Origin: Pseudomonadota bacterium
GTDB taxonomy: Bacteria > Pseudomonadota > Alphaproteobacteria > Dongiales > Dongiaceae
Reading direction: 5' to 3'
Assembly (NCBI GenBank): GCA_021792365.1
Contig: JAJYUT010000009.1
Location: 1 to 64,000, forward strand
DNA length: 64,000 nt
Shown here: one piece after another, positions 36,982 to 46,157 of the stretch
How positions within the stretch are numbered: position 1 is the stretch's first letter
How the letters are laid out: each line of letters begins with the position of its first letter
Translations under genes and position numbers: made by a program
The notes under the pieces: generated by a model
Told to the model about the DNA's origin: nothing
The model's database searches: none
What the model saw: only the letters and a program-made list of their open reading frames with translations

Positions 36982-38649
36982 ATGCTCAAAGGTCACAATG
37001 TCCGGCGGTTGAACCCACAGCCTGAGCGGGCCAAGGAATGGGCCTTGGCAATGACCGAGCTGCCGAGCGTCAGCGGCAGCCCGGAGGAAGCCGAGTTTCC
37101 CCATAAGCTGGCGGCGATGCTGCGTGCCAGCCCCGCATTCGCGCAGGCGCCGCAGAATGTCTGGACCATGGCCGTCCCGGGCGGACGCCACCCGCGCGCC
37201 TGCGTCGCCGCCCTGGTCCGCGGATCGGGAACCAGAACAGTGCTCCTGACCGGCCACTTCGATACCGTCCCGATCGAGGATTACGGCGACCTCAAGCCTC
37301 TGGCCGGCAGTGCGCATGCCTTGCGGCAGGGCCTACAACAGCGGCTTCGAGCAACGGCTGGAACGCCGGCCGAGAAGCGAGCGCTGCAGGATCTCGCGAC
37401 CGAGGACTACCTGCCGGGACGCGGCCTGCTCGATATGAAAGCGGGGCTCGCTGCCGGCCTTGGTGTTATCGAGGCCTTCGCTTCCGACCCGGATCGCCAG
37501 GGCAATCTCCTGTTCCTGACAGTCCCGGACGAGGAAGTGAACTCGGCGGGCGCGCGCGCTGCTGCGCCGGCCCTGCCGGAGATTGCGCGCAAGCATGGGC
37601 TGGAGATCGTCGCCGCCATCAATCTCGACGCAATTGCCGATGACGGCGATGGGTCTGTCGGCCGGGCCGTCGCGTTGGGCACGATCGGGAAGCTGCTGCC
37701 CAGCGCGCTGGTGGTCGGCGTTCCTGCCCATGCCGGCTATTCCTTCAACGGCCTCTCGGCCTGTGCCCTGGCCGGCGCTTTGGCCGCCGAGGTCGAATGG
37801 GCGCCGGAATTGACGGAGCGAAGCGGCGAGCAGGTTGGCGCGGGACCGACCTTGCTGGGCATGAAGGACAGCAAGACGGCGTATGACGTCACGATGCCCG
37901 ACAAGGTCTGGATGTTCTGGAACGTGATGCTCTATGCCCGCAAACCCACCGAGGTTCTCGAGCATATGGAGTTGCTGGCGCAACGTGCATCCGTCGGCCT
38001 GGTAGAACGATTGCAAGCGCGAAACGTCGCGGCCGGAAGGACTGATGCGCCACAGCCACCGACGGTGCGCGTGCTCACCTTCGAGATGTTGCGCCGGGAG
38101 GTGGAGGAGAAGGTTCCAGGAGCCAACAAGCTGATTGCGGATTTCGCGCGATCGGTTGCCGCGACCCATGCCGATCTGCCGGAGCAGTGCCGCCAGATCA
38201 CCGACTATGTCTGGCGCCTGAGCGGCCGCGGAGAGCCGACGATCGTGCTGGGCTTCGCGTCGACACCCTATCTTTCCACGCAACTTGGATCGGATGCGGA
38301 CGCGCGCCGCCTCGCGCGCGCTGTCGAGACCGCCGCACAGCAGATTGCTGAACGCCACGCCACGACCATTGCCGCGCCGAAATACTTCCAGGGCATCTCC
38401 GACATGAGCTTTCTTGGTCAGGCGGACGAGAGCGAAGTGCCGACGATCGCACGCAACACGCCCGCGTGGGGCGCCGGATTGCACTGGCCGGAGGGGCGTG
38501 CCTTCGCGGGCATTCCGGCCATCAATGCGGGACCGTGGGGCCGCGATTATCACACCGTGCTGGAGAGGCTCCACACGCCTTACGCATTCACCGTGCTGCC
38601 CGATCTGATCGGCGAGATCGTGACGCGCGTCTTGGACCCGGCCGAGTAG
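36982..38649 (+). CDS. M20 family metallopeptidase, RocB-like
   Basis: A ~555-residue zinc peptidase/deacylase. Metal-site motifs are visible: LLTGHFDTVP, GRGLLDMKAGLAAGLGVI and the catalytic PDEEVNSAGA. The overall length and insertion match RocB, a poorly understood arginine-utilisation relative of ArgE/DapE. The start at MLKGHNV is supported by GGGGG 5 bases upstream; an ATG 11 codons earlier has no site. It sits just after soxA on the same strand and converges on an N-carbamoylputrescine amidase-like gene, so a role in arginine/polyamine breakdown is possible. The substrate is unknown. Confidence 0.88.
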   Translation: MLKGHNVRRLNPQPERAKEWALAMTELPSVSGSPEEAEFPHKLAAMLRASPAFAQAPQNVWTMAVPGGRHPRACVAALVRGSGTRTVLLTGHFDTVPIEDYGDLKPLAGSAHALRQGLQQRLRATAGTPAEKRALQDLATEDYLPGRGLLDMKAGLAAGLGVIEAFASDPDRQGNLLFLTVPDEEVNSAGARAAAPALPEIARKHGLEIVAAINLDAIADDGDGSVGRAVALGTIGKLLPSALVVGVPAHAGYSFNGLSACALAGALAAEVEWAPELTERSGEQVGAGPTLLGMKDSKTAYDVTMPDKVWMFWNVMLYARKPTEVLEHMELLAQRASVGLVERLQARNVAAGRTDAPQPPTVRVLTFEMLRREVEEKVPGANKLIADFARSVAATHADLPEQCRQITDYVWRLSGRGEPTIVLGFASTPYLSTQLGSDADARRLARAVETAAQQIAERHATTIAAPKYFQGISDMSFLGQADESEVPTIARNTPAWGAGLHWPEGRAFAGIPAINAGPWGRDYHTVLERLHTPYAFTVLPDLIGEIVTRVLDPAE

Positions 38650-38660
38650 CGGAAGGCCTG

Positions 38661-39548
38661 TCAGCCGCCGATCCGCGGGGGCGCGCCCTGCGGCGTTACG
38701 CCGTCCAGCGTCAGAAGCGGCCAGTAGAGGTCCGGCCGTCGATCCCTGAACACCCCCCAGTTGGCGCGCTTCTCGCGCAGTTCCTCGATGTCGAATTCCG
38801 CGACGATGGCTTCCTCCTGATCCGGGCTGGCCTTCGCGACGATCTGGCCGGTTGGTCCGGCAATGAACGAGCGGCCCCAGAACGTGGTTGTGCCCAACGA
38901 ACCCTCTTCCCTGCCGATGCGGTTGGATGCGACGAGCGGCGTCAGGTTCGCGGCCGCATGGCCCTGCATCGTGACCTGCCAATGGTCGTGGCAATCGGAC
39001 CCGATGCCGGTCGGATAGAACAGGAAGTCCGCGCCCAGGACGCACATGCAGCGCGCCGCCTCCGGGAACCACTGGTCCCAGCACACGCCTACCCCAAGAT
39101 TCCCGAACCGGGTCTTCCAGACTTTGAAGCCGGTATCGCCCTCGCTGGTGTAGTTCTTCTCGAAGCAGCCGGGCGGGCCGAGCGGGATGTGCGACTTGCG
39201 ATAGATGCCGAGCTCCCTGCCCTCGTCATCGATGACCATGACCGTGTTGTAATAAGCGTTGTTCGCCCGCTCGAAGAAGTTGACCGGCAGGACGACGCCA
39301 AGCTCTTTCGCGAGCGCGCTCATGCGCCGGAGGATTGGATTGTCCTCGACCGTCATGGCGAGCCTGAAATATTCCGGCTTCCAGTCCATGAAGGCGAAGA
39401 AACGCGTGGCGAACATTTCCTGCAGCAGGACGACGTTGGCCCCTTGCTGCGCAGCCTTCCTCACCAGGCGTTCTGCGGTCGCGAGGTTCTCCTCCATGCT
39501 CCAGTTGCAAGCCATCTGTGTCGCCGCAAGTCGAACACCCATCGCCAT
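38661..39548 (-). CDS. aguB: N-carbamoylputrescine amidase-like hydrolase
   Basis: A 295-residue nitrilase-superfamily amidase. Triad residues: Glu in LLQEMFATRFFAF, Lys in YRKSHIPLGP, Cys in VGVCWDQWFPEAAR. The CWDQWFPE motif and SDCHDHWQVTMQGHAAAN are characteristic of AguB, which turns N-carbamoylputrescine into putrescine, the last step of the agmatine route. No agmatine deiminase (aguA) is next to it. It converges on the RocB-like peptidase, with 11 bases between their stops. Family secure, substrate likely. Confidence 0.92.
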   Translation of the reverse strand: MAMGVRLAATQMACNWSMEENLATAERLVRKAAQQGANVVLLQEMFATRFFAFMDWKPEYFRLAMTVEDNPILRRMSALAKELGVVLPVNFFERANNAYYNTVMVIDDEGRELGIYRKSHIPLGPPGCFEKNYTSEGDTGFKVWKTRFGNLGVGVCWDQWFPEAARCMCVLGADFLFYPTGIGSDCHDHWQVTMQGHAAANLTPLVASNRIGREEGSLGTTTFWGRSFIAGPTGQIVAKASPDQEEAIVAEFDIEELREKRANWGVFRDRRPDLYWPLLTLDGVTPQGAPPRIGG

Positions 39549-39658
39549 GCCCTTCCTTCAGCAGTCTTGTCTCTGGTTTGGCGCCGCGGTCGCGGTCCCG
39601 GCCGGAGTGTGGATGAACGCTCCCTACGCGGTCAACAAGCCACCGCGCCCTGGCGATT

Positions 39659-40471
39659 TTATCGCACGAACACCTGGCTGCGGTCCGATCCGAAATCATG
39701 CTGCGTCACGAGAGACACGATGGCGGTCGCGATCTTGGCGCCGCCCTGGACCGACGGCTCGATGGGATTGGCGAAATCCGCATCCTCATTGCAGACCACG
39801 CGCAAGTCGATGAGGGCCAAGCCGCGTGACGCAGCCTCTCGCAGGATGCAGTCGTTGAGCACGGCCAAGGCCGTCGTGGCCACGCGCCGCTGGATCGGGT
39901 CGGGATAGCGCGGGTCGTAGATGGTGCAGATCGCCGTCGGCAGGTTCAGGCGAAGCACTGCCTCGATCATCTCGCGATACGCGGCGCGAAACGCCTGCTG
40001 GATGTCCGCGAGCTGCAGCATGGTGTCGGCCACGGACGCCGACGGGGCACCAAGGATCGCTGCCTGGCCCAGCGCATCATTGCCGCCGATGCTGATGACG
40101 AGGTGCGTGGTGCCCGCCGGCACCTGCGCAAGCTGGTCGTCGATGTCGGATATCGTGCTGCCGTCAATGGCCGCGAGGCTCGCACGCCAGTCCTGCGGCA
40201 GCCGGTCTCGCAATTGGCGAACGACATCCGGTCCACCACCGACATAAGCGGCATTGTCAAAGATCGAATCGCCAAGCAGGACGACATGCGGCATGGCTGG
40301 ACCCTCCTCGGCCTGTGCATTTCCTGCCGCGACGAGCGCGCCGGCGGTTGCCGCCAGGAACGCACGTCGGGAGGAGCAGAAAATTCCGCCGAGGCCGTAC
40401 TCAGAGGCACATGGCGGGGCGCCCGGAGCAAAATCATCCGTCGCGCGTTGGTGCACCGGGCGTAGACCCAT
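39659..40471 (-). CDS. SGNH/GDSL-like hydrolase, apparently without the catalytic His
   Basis: A 270-residue exported protein with the SGNH fold. The start has AGGAGG 5 bases upstream. A Tat-like signal (SSRRAFLAATAGALVAA) lies about 35 residues in, then the nucleophile block VVLLGDSIFDN, the Gly/Asn blocks STISDID and ISIGGNDALG. The final block reads NPIEPSVQGGAKIA, where active members have DxxH; no His is visible. It may be inactive, or this may be a subfamily trait. It diverges from a small secreted-protein gene by 33 bases. Confidence 0.85.
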   Translation of the reverse strand: MGLRPVHQRATDDFAPGAPPCASEYGLGGIFCSSRRAFLAATAGALVAAGNAQAEEGPAMPHVVLLGDSIFDNAAYVGGGPDVVRQLRDRLPQDWRASLAAIDGSTISDIDDQLAQVPAGTTHLVISIGGNDALGQAAILGAPSASVADTMLQLADIQQAFRAAYREMIEAVLRLNLPTAICTIYDPRYPDPIQRRVATTALAVLNDCILREAASRGLALIDLRVVCNEDADFANPIEPSVQGGAKIATAIVSLVTQHDFGSDRSQVFVR

Positions 40472-40504
40472 CGCGCCCTCCTCAACCGAGACAGGGGACA
40501 TGCC

Positions 40505-40903
40505 ATGAAAATCATCAGCACGACAATGGTTCCCGCGCTGGCGCTGGCACTGGCACTGACGGCGCTCGGCAGCCCGCCCGCCCTGGCCGAGCAATACCGT
40601 GTCTTTGACGGCGGCGCTCCAGATGTCTGCCAGTCCGGCACCAGATCGGATCCGGTGACGATCGAGGGAGAGGACGACGTCAACGTCGCGCGCGAGGGCG
40701 AGGACAGTGTGAACGCGGTCGTCTGCGTCCCCGAGGGTGGCGGCGCGGTTCACGTCCGCTGGAAGGCCAGCGGCTACTGGAAGAGCAGCGGCACGATCGG
40801 CGACGGCTGCGCCGAGATCCTCGGCGCCAGCGAGATCAAGGTCCGCCCCGTGAACACCGGTTTCCAACCGACGGCGACCTACTATACCTGCCTGCAGGAA
40901 TAG
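40505..40903 (+). CDS. Small secreted protein, unknown function
   Basis: A 132-residue protein with a clear signal peptide (about residues 1-28, ending ALA before EQYRVF) and an AGGGGA ribosome-binding site. The mature part is acidic with four cysteines (VCQSG, VVCVPE, GDGCAE, YTCLQE), probably two disulfides, and probably all beta. I recognise no family. It diverges from the SGNH protein and is followed by a hairpin terminator shared with a TPR gene. Confidence 0.8.
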   Translation: MKIISTTMVPALALALALTALGSPPALAEQYRVFDGGAPDVCQSGTRSDPVTIEGEDDVNVAREGEDSVNAVVCVPEGGGAVHVRWKASGYWKSSGTIGDGCAEILGASEIKVRPVNTGFQPTATYYTCLQE

Positions 40904-40921
40904 GTCTCGGCGCGCAAAGAA

Positions 40922-40944
40922 CCCGGGCGCCATTGACGCCCGGG
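40922..40944. terminator. Hairpin between convergent genes
   Basis: CCCGGGCG and CGCCCGGG enclose a 7-base loop, between the secreted-protein gene and the convergent TPR gene. It lacks a T-tract, so termination strength is uncertain. Confidence 0.5.
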
Positions 40945-40965
40945 CGCGTGGTGGCTCAGTGATAC

Positions 40966-42288
40966 TTACGCCGCCTGCTTGGTGCCGCGCTCGCGATAGC
41001 GCCGGGCCAGCGGGCTCTTCGGCTTGAGCGCCAGCCGTTCATTGGCCAGCGCGCGCACCAGGCCCGTCTCGCCGCCGCGATCCGCAGCCTCGAGCAGGGT
41101 GAGGTCGATGAGGTCGCGCTGCGCGTGGCTGCCGCCGAAGCGCTGGGCGATGTTGCGCAGTGGCCGCAGCAGGTCGATTGTTGCGGCATACTTGCCCTGC
41201 TCGAAGGCCAGCAGGGCGCGGGCCAGCGGCAGGCCGACATCGCGGCTCATCAGCGCGTTATCCGATTGCTTGCGCGCGGTCTCCGTCATGATCGACACCG
41301 AACGCTCAGCCTCCGCCATGCGCCCGGCGCCGAGCAGCGCCATCACGCCGTGGCAGTCGTTGAAGGCATAGAGCTTGTCCTCGATCAGCGGCTGCCAGCG
41401 GTCTGCGATCGCCTCCCAGCGCTTGCCGAGGTCCGCGCCGCGCAGCTTCAGCCGCCACAGCAGCGCCGAGGCGTCGACCATGTCGAGCACGGTCGCGGAC
41501 TCGCCGCCGCGGATCGGCCCGTCATAGAGCTTCAGCACCTCGGCGGTCTGGTCGGCTTCCAGGTGGAACAGGGCGAGATGCCACCAATTGTGCACCTGGA
41601 AGAACGATTCCGGCGCCCAGCCCGCCTCGTTGCCGCGCAGGAAGGCCGCGCCATCCTCGTAGCGTCCCATCATCTCCATCACGTGGGCGATGGCGTGGTA
41701 GGCCCAGCCGTCGCGCGTGTTGAGCTGGATGGCGCGGTGCGCGCTTTCCTCCGCGCGGGCATAATCGCCCGTCTCCTCCAGGCCGAAGGCATGCATGCCG
41801 AGCAGCGCATGATAGCCGGGCATCTGCGGGCTCCATTCCGCCAGCACGCGCGCCACGCGGTCGCGCAGGTTGCGGCTGTCGCCGCGGTAGAAATCGAGCA
41901 GATGGCCCATCTGCAGCGCGACGATGTCGTGCGGATCCTCGATCAGGATGTCGTCCAGCCGTTCCGAGGCGCGGTTGAACGCCCCGTCGATCAGGCAGGC
42001 GATGGCCGCCGCATGGCGGCGCTCCCGATCGTTGAGCTTCAGGTCGTGAAGCCTTGCCAGCAGGTCGGCCGCCTGCGCCCCCGGGGCGCGCTCCATGCCG
42101 CTCAGCAGCAGATAGGCCTTGAGCGCGATCGCCATGGCGAAGTCCGGGCTTTGCGCGATCGCGCTGTCGACCGTCGCCACCGGGTCACCGACATAGCAGT
42201 TGAACTGGCAGACCGCCGTCTCGTAGAGCGCGACCGCGTTGGCATCGGCGCCCGTCAACGGCGCGCCGCGATGATCCCTGAAACCCAT
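40966..42288 (-). CDS. Tetratricopeptide-repeat protein, TTC38-like
   Basis: A 440-residue cytoplasmic, helical-repeat protein. TPR-like helices run through the middle (ALKAYLLLSG; GYHALLGMHAFGLEETGDYARAEE; DGWAYHAIAHVMEMMGRYEDG) in the manner of the TTC38 family, whose function is unknown. The ATG chosen has AGGAG 8 bases upstream; an in-frame GTG five codons earlier overlaps that site. A perfect TGTGA-N6-TCACA box lies 90 bases upstream, at the end of the crp-like gene, so it is a likely target of that regulator. Confidence 0.85.
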   Translation of the reverse strand: MGFRDHRGAPLTGADANAVALYETAVCQFNCYVGDPVATVDSAIAQSPDFAMAIALKAYLLLSGMERAPGAQAADLLARLHDLKLNDRERRHAAAIACLIDGAFNRASERLDDILIEDPHDIVALQMGHLLDFYRGDSRNLRDRVARVLAEWSPQMPGYHALLGMHAFGLEETGDYARAEESAHRAIQLNTRDGWAYHAIAHVMEMMGRYEDGAAFLRGNEAGWAPESFFQVHNWWHLALFHLEADQTAEVLKLYDGPIRGGESATVLDMVDASALLWRLKLRGADLGKRWEAIADRWQPLIEDKLYAFNDCHGVMALLGAGRMAEAERSVSIMTETARKQSDNALMSRDVGLPLARALLAFEQGKYAATIDLLRPLRNIAQRFGGSHAQRDLIDLTLLEAADRGGETGLVRALANERLALKPKSPLARRYRERGTKQAA

Positions 42289-42377
42289 GGCTCTCTCCTT
42301 CACATGGCCGCTTCATATGGCCGCGCCGGATGGTGCAACCAGTGGTCGTTGATCTAGGCCCGCAGCCACGTCCGCGC

Positions 42378-42393
42378 TGTGAGGTGGGTCACA
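42378..42393. promoter_or_regulatory. CRP-type operator, copy 1, before the TPR gene
   Basis: TGTGAGGTGGGTCACA is a perfect TGTGA-N6-TCACA palindrome, the classic cAMP-CRP core. It overlaps the crp-like stop codon and lies 90 bases upstream of the TPR gene on the same strand. Confidence 0.7.
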
Positions 42394-43108
42394 CCGGGTC
42401 GATTCGGTCGATCGCCGCATGCGCGCGCAGGGCGGCAAGATCGAGGATGGTGAGCCCGCCATCCTCGGTGCTGACGATCCCCTTGTGACTCCAGGCCGCG
42501 AGCTGCTTGTTGATGGCCTCGCGCGAGACGCCCAGCATCTGCGCCAACTCGGTCTGGGAGAAGCGCCGGCCGAGCCGCGCCTCGTTGCCGTCGATCTCGC
42601 CATGCGCGACCACCAAATCGCCGAGCTTGCGCGCCAGGCGCACCGGCAGATCGGCGAAGGCGAAGTCGCTGAGGAGGTCTGTCTTGCGCCGCATGCGCTC
42701 GCACAGCAGCTCGATGATGTGCCGCGCCAGGATCGGCTCGCTCTCGAGCACCGAGAGGAACGCGGAGCGCTGGATCACCAGCAGCAGGGTCGCCTCCTGG
42801 GCGGTCGCGTTGGCGGTGCGCGGCAGGCCGTCCAGCAGCGCGATCTCGCCGAACACGTCGCCCGGCTCCATCATGGAAAAGGTCAGCTCCTTGCCGCTGT
42901 CGCTACCGACCCAGATGCGCACCAGGCCCTCCACCACGGCATAGAGGGCATCGCCCTCGTCCCCCCGGCTGAACAAATTCTCGCGTCTTTCGAGATGCTT
43001 GGTGACCGTAAGGGCAGCCAGCCGCTCCAGGATGGGCTGGGCCACGTCCCGGAAAAGAAAGCTGCGCCGGATGAGCGCCTGCCGCTGGCTTTGGTCTAGT
43101 CGCCCCAT
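42389..43108 (-). CDS. Crp/Fnr family transcriptional regulator
   Basis: A 239-residue regulator. The N-terminal cyclic-nucleotide domain has the phosphate-binding cassette GEIALLDGLPRTANATA, with the Arg-Thr pair matching the Arg-Ser that holds cAMP in CRP. There is no cysteine cluster of the FNR type. The winged helix has FSQTELAQMLGVSREAINKQL; the recognition helix keeps the Arg-Glu pair used by CRP to read TGTGA. The ATG has AGGA upstream, and the longer frame is rejected. It is flanked by two perfect TGTGA-N6-TCACA sites and is divergent from a gene for a CHASE2-adenylate cyclase, which argues that cAMP is the ligand. Confidence 0.93.
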   Translation of the reverse strand: MGRLDQSQRQALIRRSFLFRDVAQPILERLAALTVTKHLERRENLFSRGDEGDALYAVVEGLVRIWVGSDSGKELTFSMMEPGDVFGEIALLDGLPRTANATAQEATLLLVIQRSAFLSVLESEPILARHIIELLCERMRRKTDLLSDFAFADLPVRLARKLGDLVVAHGEIDGNEARLGRRFSQTELAQMLGVSREAINKQLAAWSHKGIVSTEDGGLTILDLAALRAHAAIDRIDPV

Positions 43109-43200
43109 GATGTATCCTAGATCTGTCGTCTCGCGGTCCCCCCACAGGCCATCCCTGGGGCACGCCATAAAGTTACAAGTGGCCACTGCCTGCAAGGGCC

Positions 43201-43216
43201 TGTGAACGCAGTCACA
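43201..43216. promoter_or_regulatory. CRP-type operator, copy 2, between crp and the cyclase operon
   Basis: TGTGAACGCAGTCACA is a perfect TGTGA-N6-TCACA palindrome, 93 bases before the crp-like gene and 110 before the FecR-domain gene. It can control either or both. A further half-site TGTGAC lies ~24 bases to the right. Confidence 0.75.
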
Positions 43217-43325
43217 GCCGCAGCCGGTCGGGCCTAACTATGTGACAGCCGGAGCCGCTCGGCCGCGCCGACGGCACGAGACGCCATCGGTTGCGTATTG
43301 TATCACCTTGATCAGGGGACTTTGA

Positions 43326-43979
43326 ATGGAATCGAGTCGAGCCATGAATGAACCGCGTCGCGGGGCCAGTGGGTCCCGCTGGATGATAGTCTTATGTACC
43401 GGTACGATTTTGGCGCTGGCCTCGCCCGCGCTCGCGCAGGAGCGCACCTGCGAAATTGCCGAATCCTCCGGCGACGTCGCCTTGATTCAGGCGGGAAGCC
43501 GCGCCAATGCGCAGGTCGGCGCGAGTATCGGCCCCCGGGACGTGCTGCAGACGGGGCCCGCCGGGCGGGTCGAGGTGGCTTGCAGCGACGGCGCACGCGT
43601 GACCCTCGGCCCCGACACCCAGATCGGCCTCGGCTCGCTGGTCGGCGAGCAGGCGGAGGATTCCTCGATCGGCATGAGCCTGCATCGTGGCATCGCCCGC
43701 TTCCTGGCGCCGGTCAGGACCTGGGGCAGCTTCAACGTGTTCGGGCCGGTGGCGGTCGCGTCGGTGCGCTCCACCGAATGGATCATGGAGACGCCGGAGG
43801 GCGCCACCAACGTGTTTGTGCGCGACGGCGTGGTCGAGGTGCGCAGCATCCGCGGCCAGACCGCGAGCCTCCAGCCGACCTATGGCGTCAACGTGGCGCC
43901 CGACGGCACCATGGCGGAGCCGCGGCAATGGGGCGCCCAGCGCGTTGCCGATGTCCTGTCGAGGCTCGGCATCCAGTAA
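43326..43979 (+). CDS. Periplasmic FecR-domain protein
   Basis: A 217-residue exported protein: signal peptide (about residues 18-37, ending ALAQ), then a FecR domain (SGDVALIQAGSRANAQVGASI, IGPRDVLQTGPAGRVEVACSDGARVTLGPDTQI) and the typical FVRDGVVEVRSI. Such stand-alone FecR proteins often pair with CHASE2-containing cyclases or kinases. The cyclase gene begins 14 bases downstream. It likely senses or tunes envelope signals to the cyclase; no sigma-factor (FecI) partner is present. Confidence 0.9.
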   Translation: MESSRAMNEPRRGASGSRWMIVLCTGTILALASPALAQERTCEIAESSGDVALIQAGSRANAQVGASIGPRDVLQTGPAGRVEVACSDGARVTLGPDTQIGLGSLVGEQAEDSSIGMSLHRGIARFLAPVRTWGSFNVFGPVAVASVRSTEWIMETPEGATNVFVRDGVVEVRSIRGQTASLQPTYGVNVAPDGTMAEPRQWGAQRVADVLSRLGIQ

Positions 43980-43993
43980 GCGGGCGGGCGCGC

Positions 43994-45916
43994 GTGCGCA
44001 CCACCATCGGCACGCTGCCCTGGTATTCCACGATTCTGTGCCTGATCGCCGGGGTCGCCATCGGCTGGTGGCATCCCGGCGAAAGCACGGCGATCACCGC
44101 CGCGCTCGAGGGGCGCCTGCTCGATCTGCGCCACGTGCTGCGCGGGCCCCTCGAGCCGCCGCAAGAGATCGCCATCGTCGCGATCGACGATGACAGCGTT
44201 GCGCGGCTGGAGCGGTTCCCGGTGCCGCGCGGTGCGCTCGCCGCCGCAATCGATCGCCTGGCCGAAGCCGGCGCCAAAGCCGTGGCGATCGACCTGCTTC
44301 TGCTCGACCGCGAGCCGGGCGGCGAAGGCGATGCGCTGTCGCCCGGTGATTCCGTGCTGGCCGCCGCGCTGGCGCGCCACGGCGGCGCGATCCTCGCCTC
44401 GACCGAGGCGCCGCAGAACCCGGCCGATGCCGATCTGGTCGAGCGCAACATGTTCAGCATCGTGCGCGCGGCCGGCGCAGCCGCGCAGCGGCCGGCGGGT
44501 GCCGTGGGCTTCCTGCTGCCCGTCAGGGAGTTCGCGCAGGAGGCCTCGCTCGCGCATGTGAACCTCGGCCGCGAGGCCGACGGCGCCATCCGGCGCATCG
44601 TGCTCGCCATGCCGATCGGGACCGCCGCCTATCTGCCGGCCATGCCGCTGGAAGCGGTCCGCCTGCTGCGCGGCTTGCCGCGGTCGGAGGTGCAGTTGAC
44701 GGTCGGCGAGAGCATCTCGCTCGGTCGGCAGGCGATCGTGACCGGCGCGCAGGACGCGATCGGCATCAACCATTACGGCCCGCAGGGCGCCATCCCGACC
44801 TATTCCTTCATCGATCTCATCGACGGCAGGCTGCCCATCGACCAGCTGGCCGGCCGCGCGATCTTCATCGGCGCCACCGCGCTCGCCTCCGGCGATGTGT
44901 TCCTCTCGCCCTTTGCCACCCAGCTGCCCGGCGTGGAGGTCCTGGCGACCGCCGCCGCCAACGCCGCGGGCGACCAATACCTGCGCCGCGCGCCCTCGAC
45001 CTTCCTCATCGACGTCATCGTGGCGGCGCTGCTGTCGGTCCTCGCCTTCGCCGCCGCCAATCGGCGCTCGCTGGCGGTGGCGGCGGCCGCGACCGTCGCG
45101 CTGTGGGGCCTCACCTTCGCCGGGCTGCAGTTCGCCTTCGCATCCGCGTATCTCTGGCTCGACGCGACCACCTACGTGCTGGTGCTGTTCACGATCGGCC
45201 TCGTCACCTTCGCGGCGCGCGTCGTGCAGCAGCGGCGCATCTCCGGCCGGCTGGAGCGCGAGCGCGACAATCTCGCGCGCTACCAGTCGCCGCTGATGGC
45301 CGAGTTCCTGGCCGAGCGGCAGGGCTCCGGCTTCGACCAGCGCGCGCAGGAAGCCGCGGTGATGTTCGTCGACGTCGCCGCCTTCACCCTGCGCGCGGAG
45401 CGCCTGGGCCCGACCGCCACCGTCGCCTTCCTGCGTGAGCTGCATGGGCGAATCGAGCGCTCCGCCCTCGCCCATCGCGGCGTGATCGAGCAGTTCATGG
45501 GCGACGGGGCGATGATCGTCTTCGGCCTGCCGGAGCCGCGGCCCGACGATGCCGTCCGCGCCCTCGCCGCCGCCCGGCAATTGCTGGATATCCTCGCCGA
45601 CTGGAACCTCGACCTCGAGGCGGCCGGGCACGACCCGGTGCGGCTGCGCATCGGGCTGCACTACGGACCGGTGATCGCGGCCCTCCTGGGCGGGGAGCGT
45701 CAGGGCCAGATGACGATCGCCGGCGACACCGTCAACGTGGCGAGCCGGTTGCAGGAGATGGGCAAGGAGCACAAGGCCGCGATCGTCGCCTCCGCCGCCT
45801 TCGCCGCCGGCGTCGAGCGGGCCGGCCGCGACGACATGCTCACCGGCCTGCGCCGCCTCGCCGCCCAGCCCGTCCGCGGCCGCAACGAGACCATCGACCT
45901 CTGGGTCTGGCCCTAG
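43994..45916 (+). CDS. CHASE2-domain class III adenylate cyclase
   Basis: A ~640-residue membrane cyclase predicted to make cAMP in response to a periplasmic signal. After an N-terminal helix (about residues 8-25) comes a CHASE2 domain (EIAIVAIDDDSVARLERFP; GRAIFIGATALASGDVF), three transmembrane helices (about 335-415) and the catalytic domain. This has the metal site MFVDVAAFTLRAE, the second Asp in QFMGDGAMIVFG, and the ending IAGDTVNVASRLQEMG. The start is GTG, which keeps the N-terminal helix and follows fecR by 14 bases. With the Crp-type gene next door it forms a local cAMP circuit. Confidence 0.92.
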   Translation: MRTTIGTLPWYSTILCLIAGVAIGWWHPGESTAITAALEGRLLDLRHVLRGPLEPPQEIAIVAIDDDSVARLERFPVPRGALAAAIDRLAEAGAKAVAIDLLLLDREPGGEGDALSPGDSVLAAALARHGGAILASTEAPQNPADADLVERNMFSIVRAAGAAAQRPAGAVGFLLPVREFAQEASLAHVNLGREADGAIRRIVLAMPIGTAAYLPAMPLEAVRLLRGLPRSEVQLTVGESISLGRQAIVTGAQDAIGINHYGPQGAIPTYSFIDLIDGRLPIDQLAGRAIFIGATALASGDVFLSPFATQLPGVEVLATAAANAAGDQYLRRAPSTFLIDVIVAALLSVLAFAAANRRSLAVAAAATVALWGLTFAGLQFAFASAYLWLDATTYVLVLFTIGLVTFAARVVQQRRISGRLERERDNLARYQSPLMAEFLAERQGSGFDQRAQEAAVMFVDVAAFTLRAERLGPTATVAFLRELHGRIERSALAHRGVIEQFMGDGAMIVFGLPEPRPDDAVRALAAARQLLDILADWNLDLEAAGHDPVRLRIGLHYGPVIAALLGGERQGQMTIAGDTVNVASRLQEMGKEHKAAIVASAAFAAGVERAGRDDMLTGLRRLAAQPVRGRNETIDLWVWP

Positions 45917-46157
45917 CGCGCGAGAATCTCTCTTTTTTGCTGCGCGGAGGAGCGGTTTGCGCGCTTCGGGGAGGATTTTTCCAACAGATCGCAGCCGATT
46001 CCGTCCAGGGTCGCTCTGGCGACACTCAGCGTCGCGTGAGGTGTTCCATTTACACCCTGGCGTTCCTATGGTTTTCTGACTGCCATAACAAAAGAAAACA
46101 CAGGGAGGCGGCCGCGCACCTGCGCGAAGCCCGCCGCAGCGTATTGGAAGGGGACGG

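Noticed and set aside
42389-43195. Longer 268-codon form of the Crp-type gene
   Set aside because: The extra N-terminal part is unlike the family and has no ribosome-binding site; the inner ATG behind AGGA gives the normal length.
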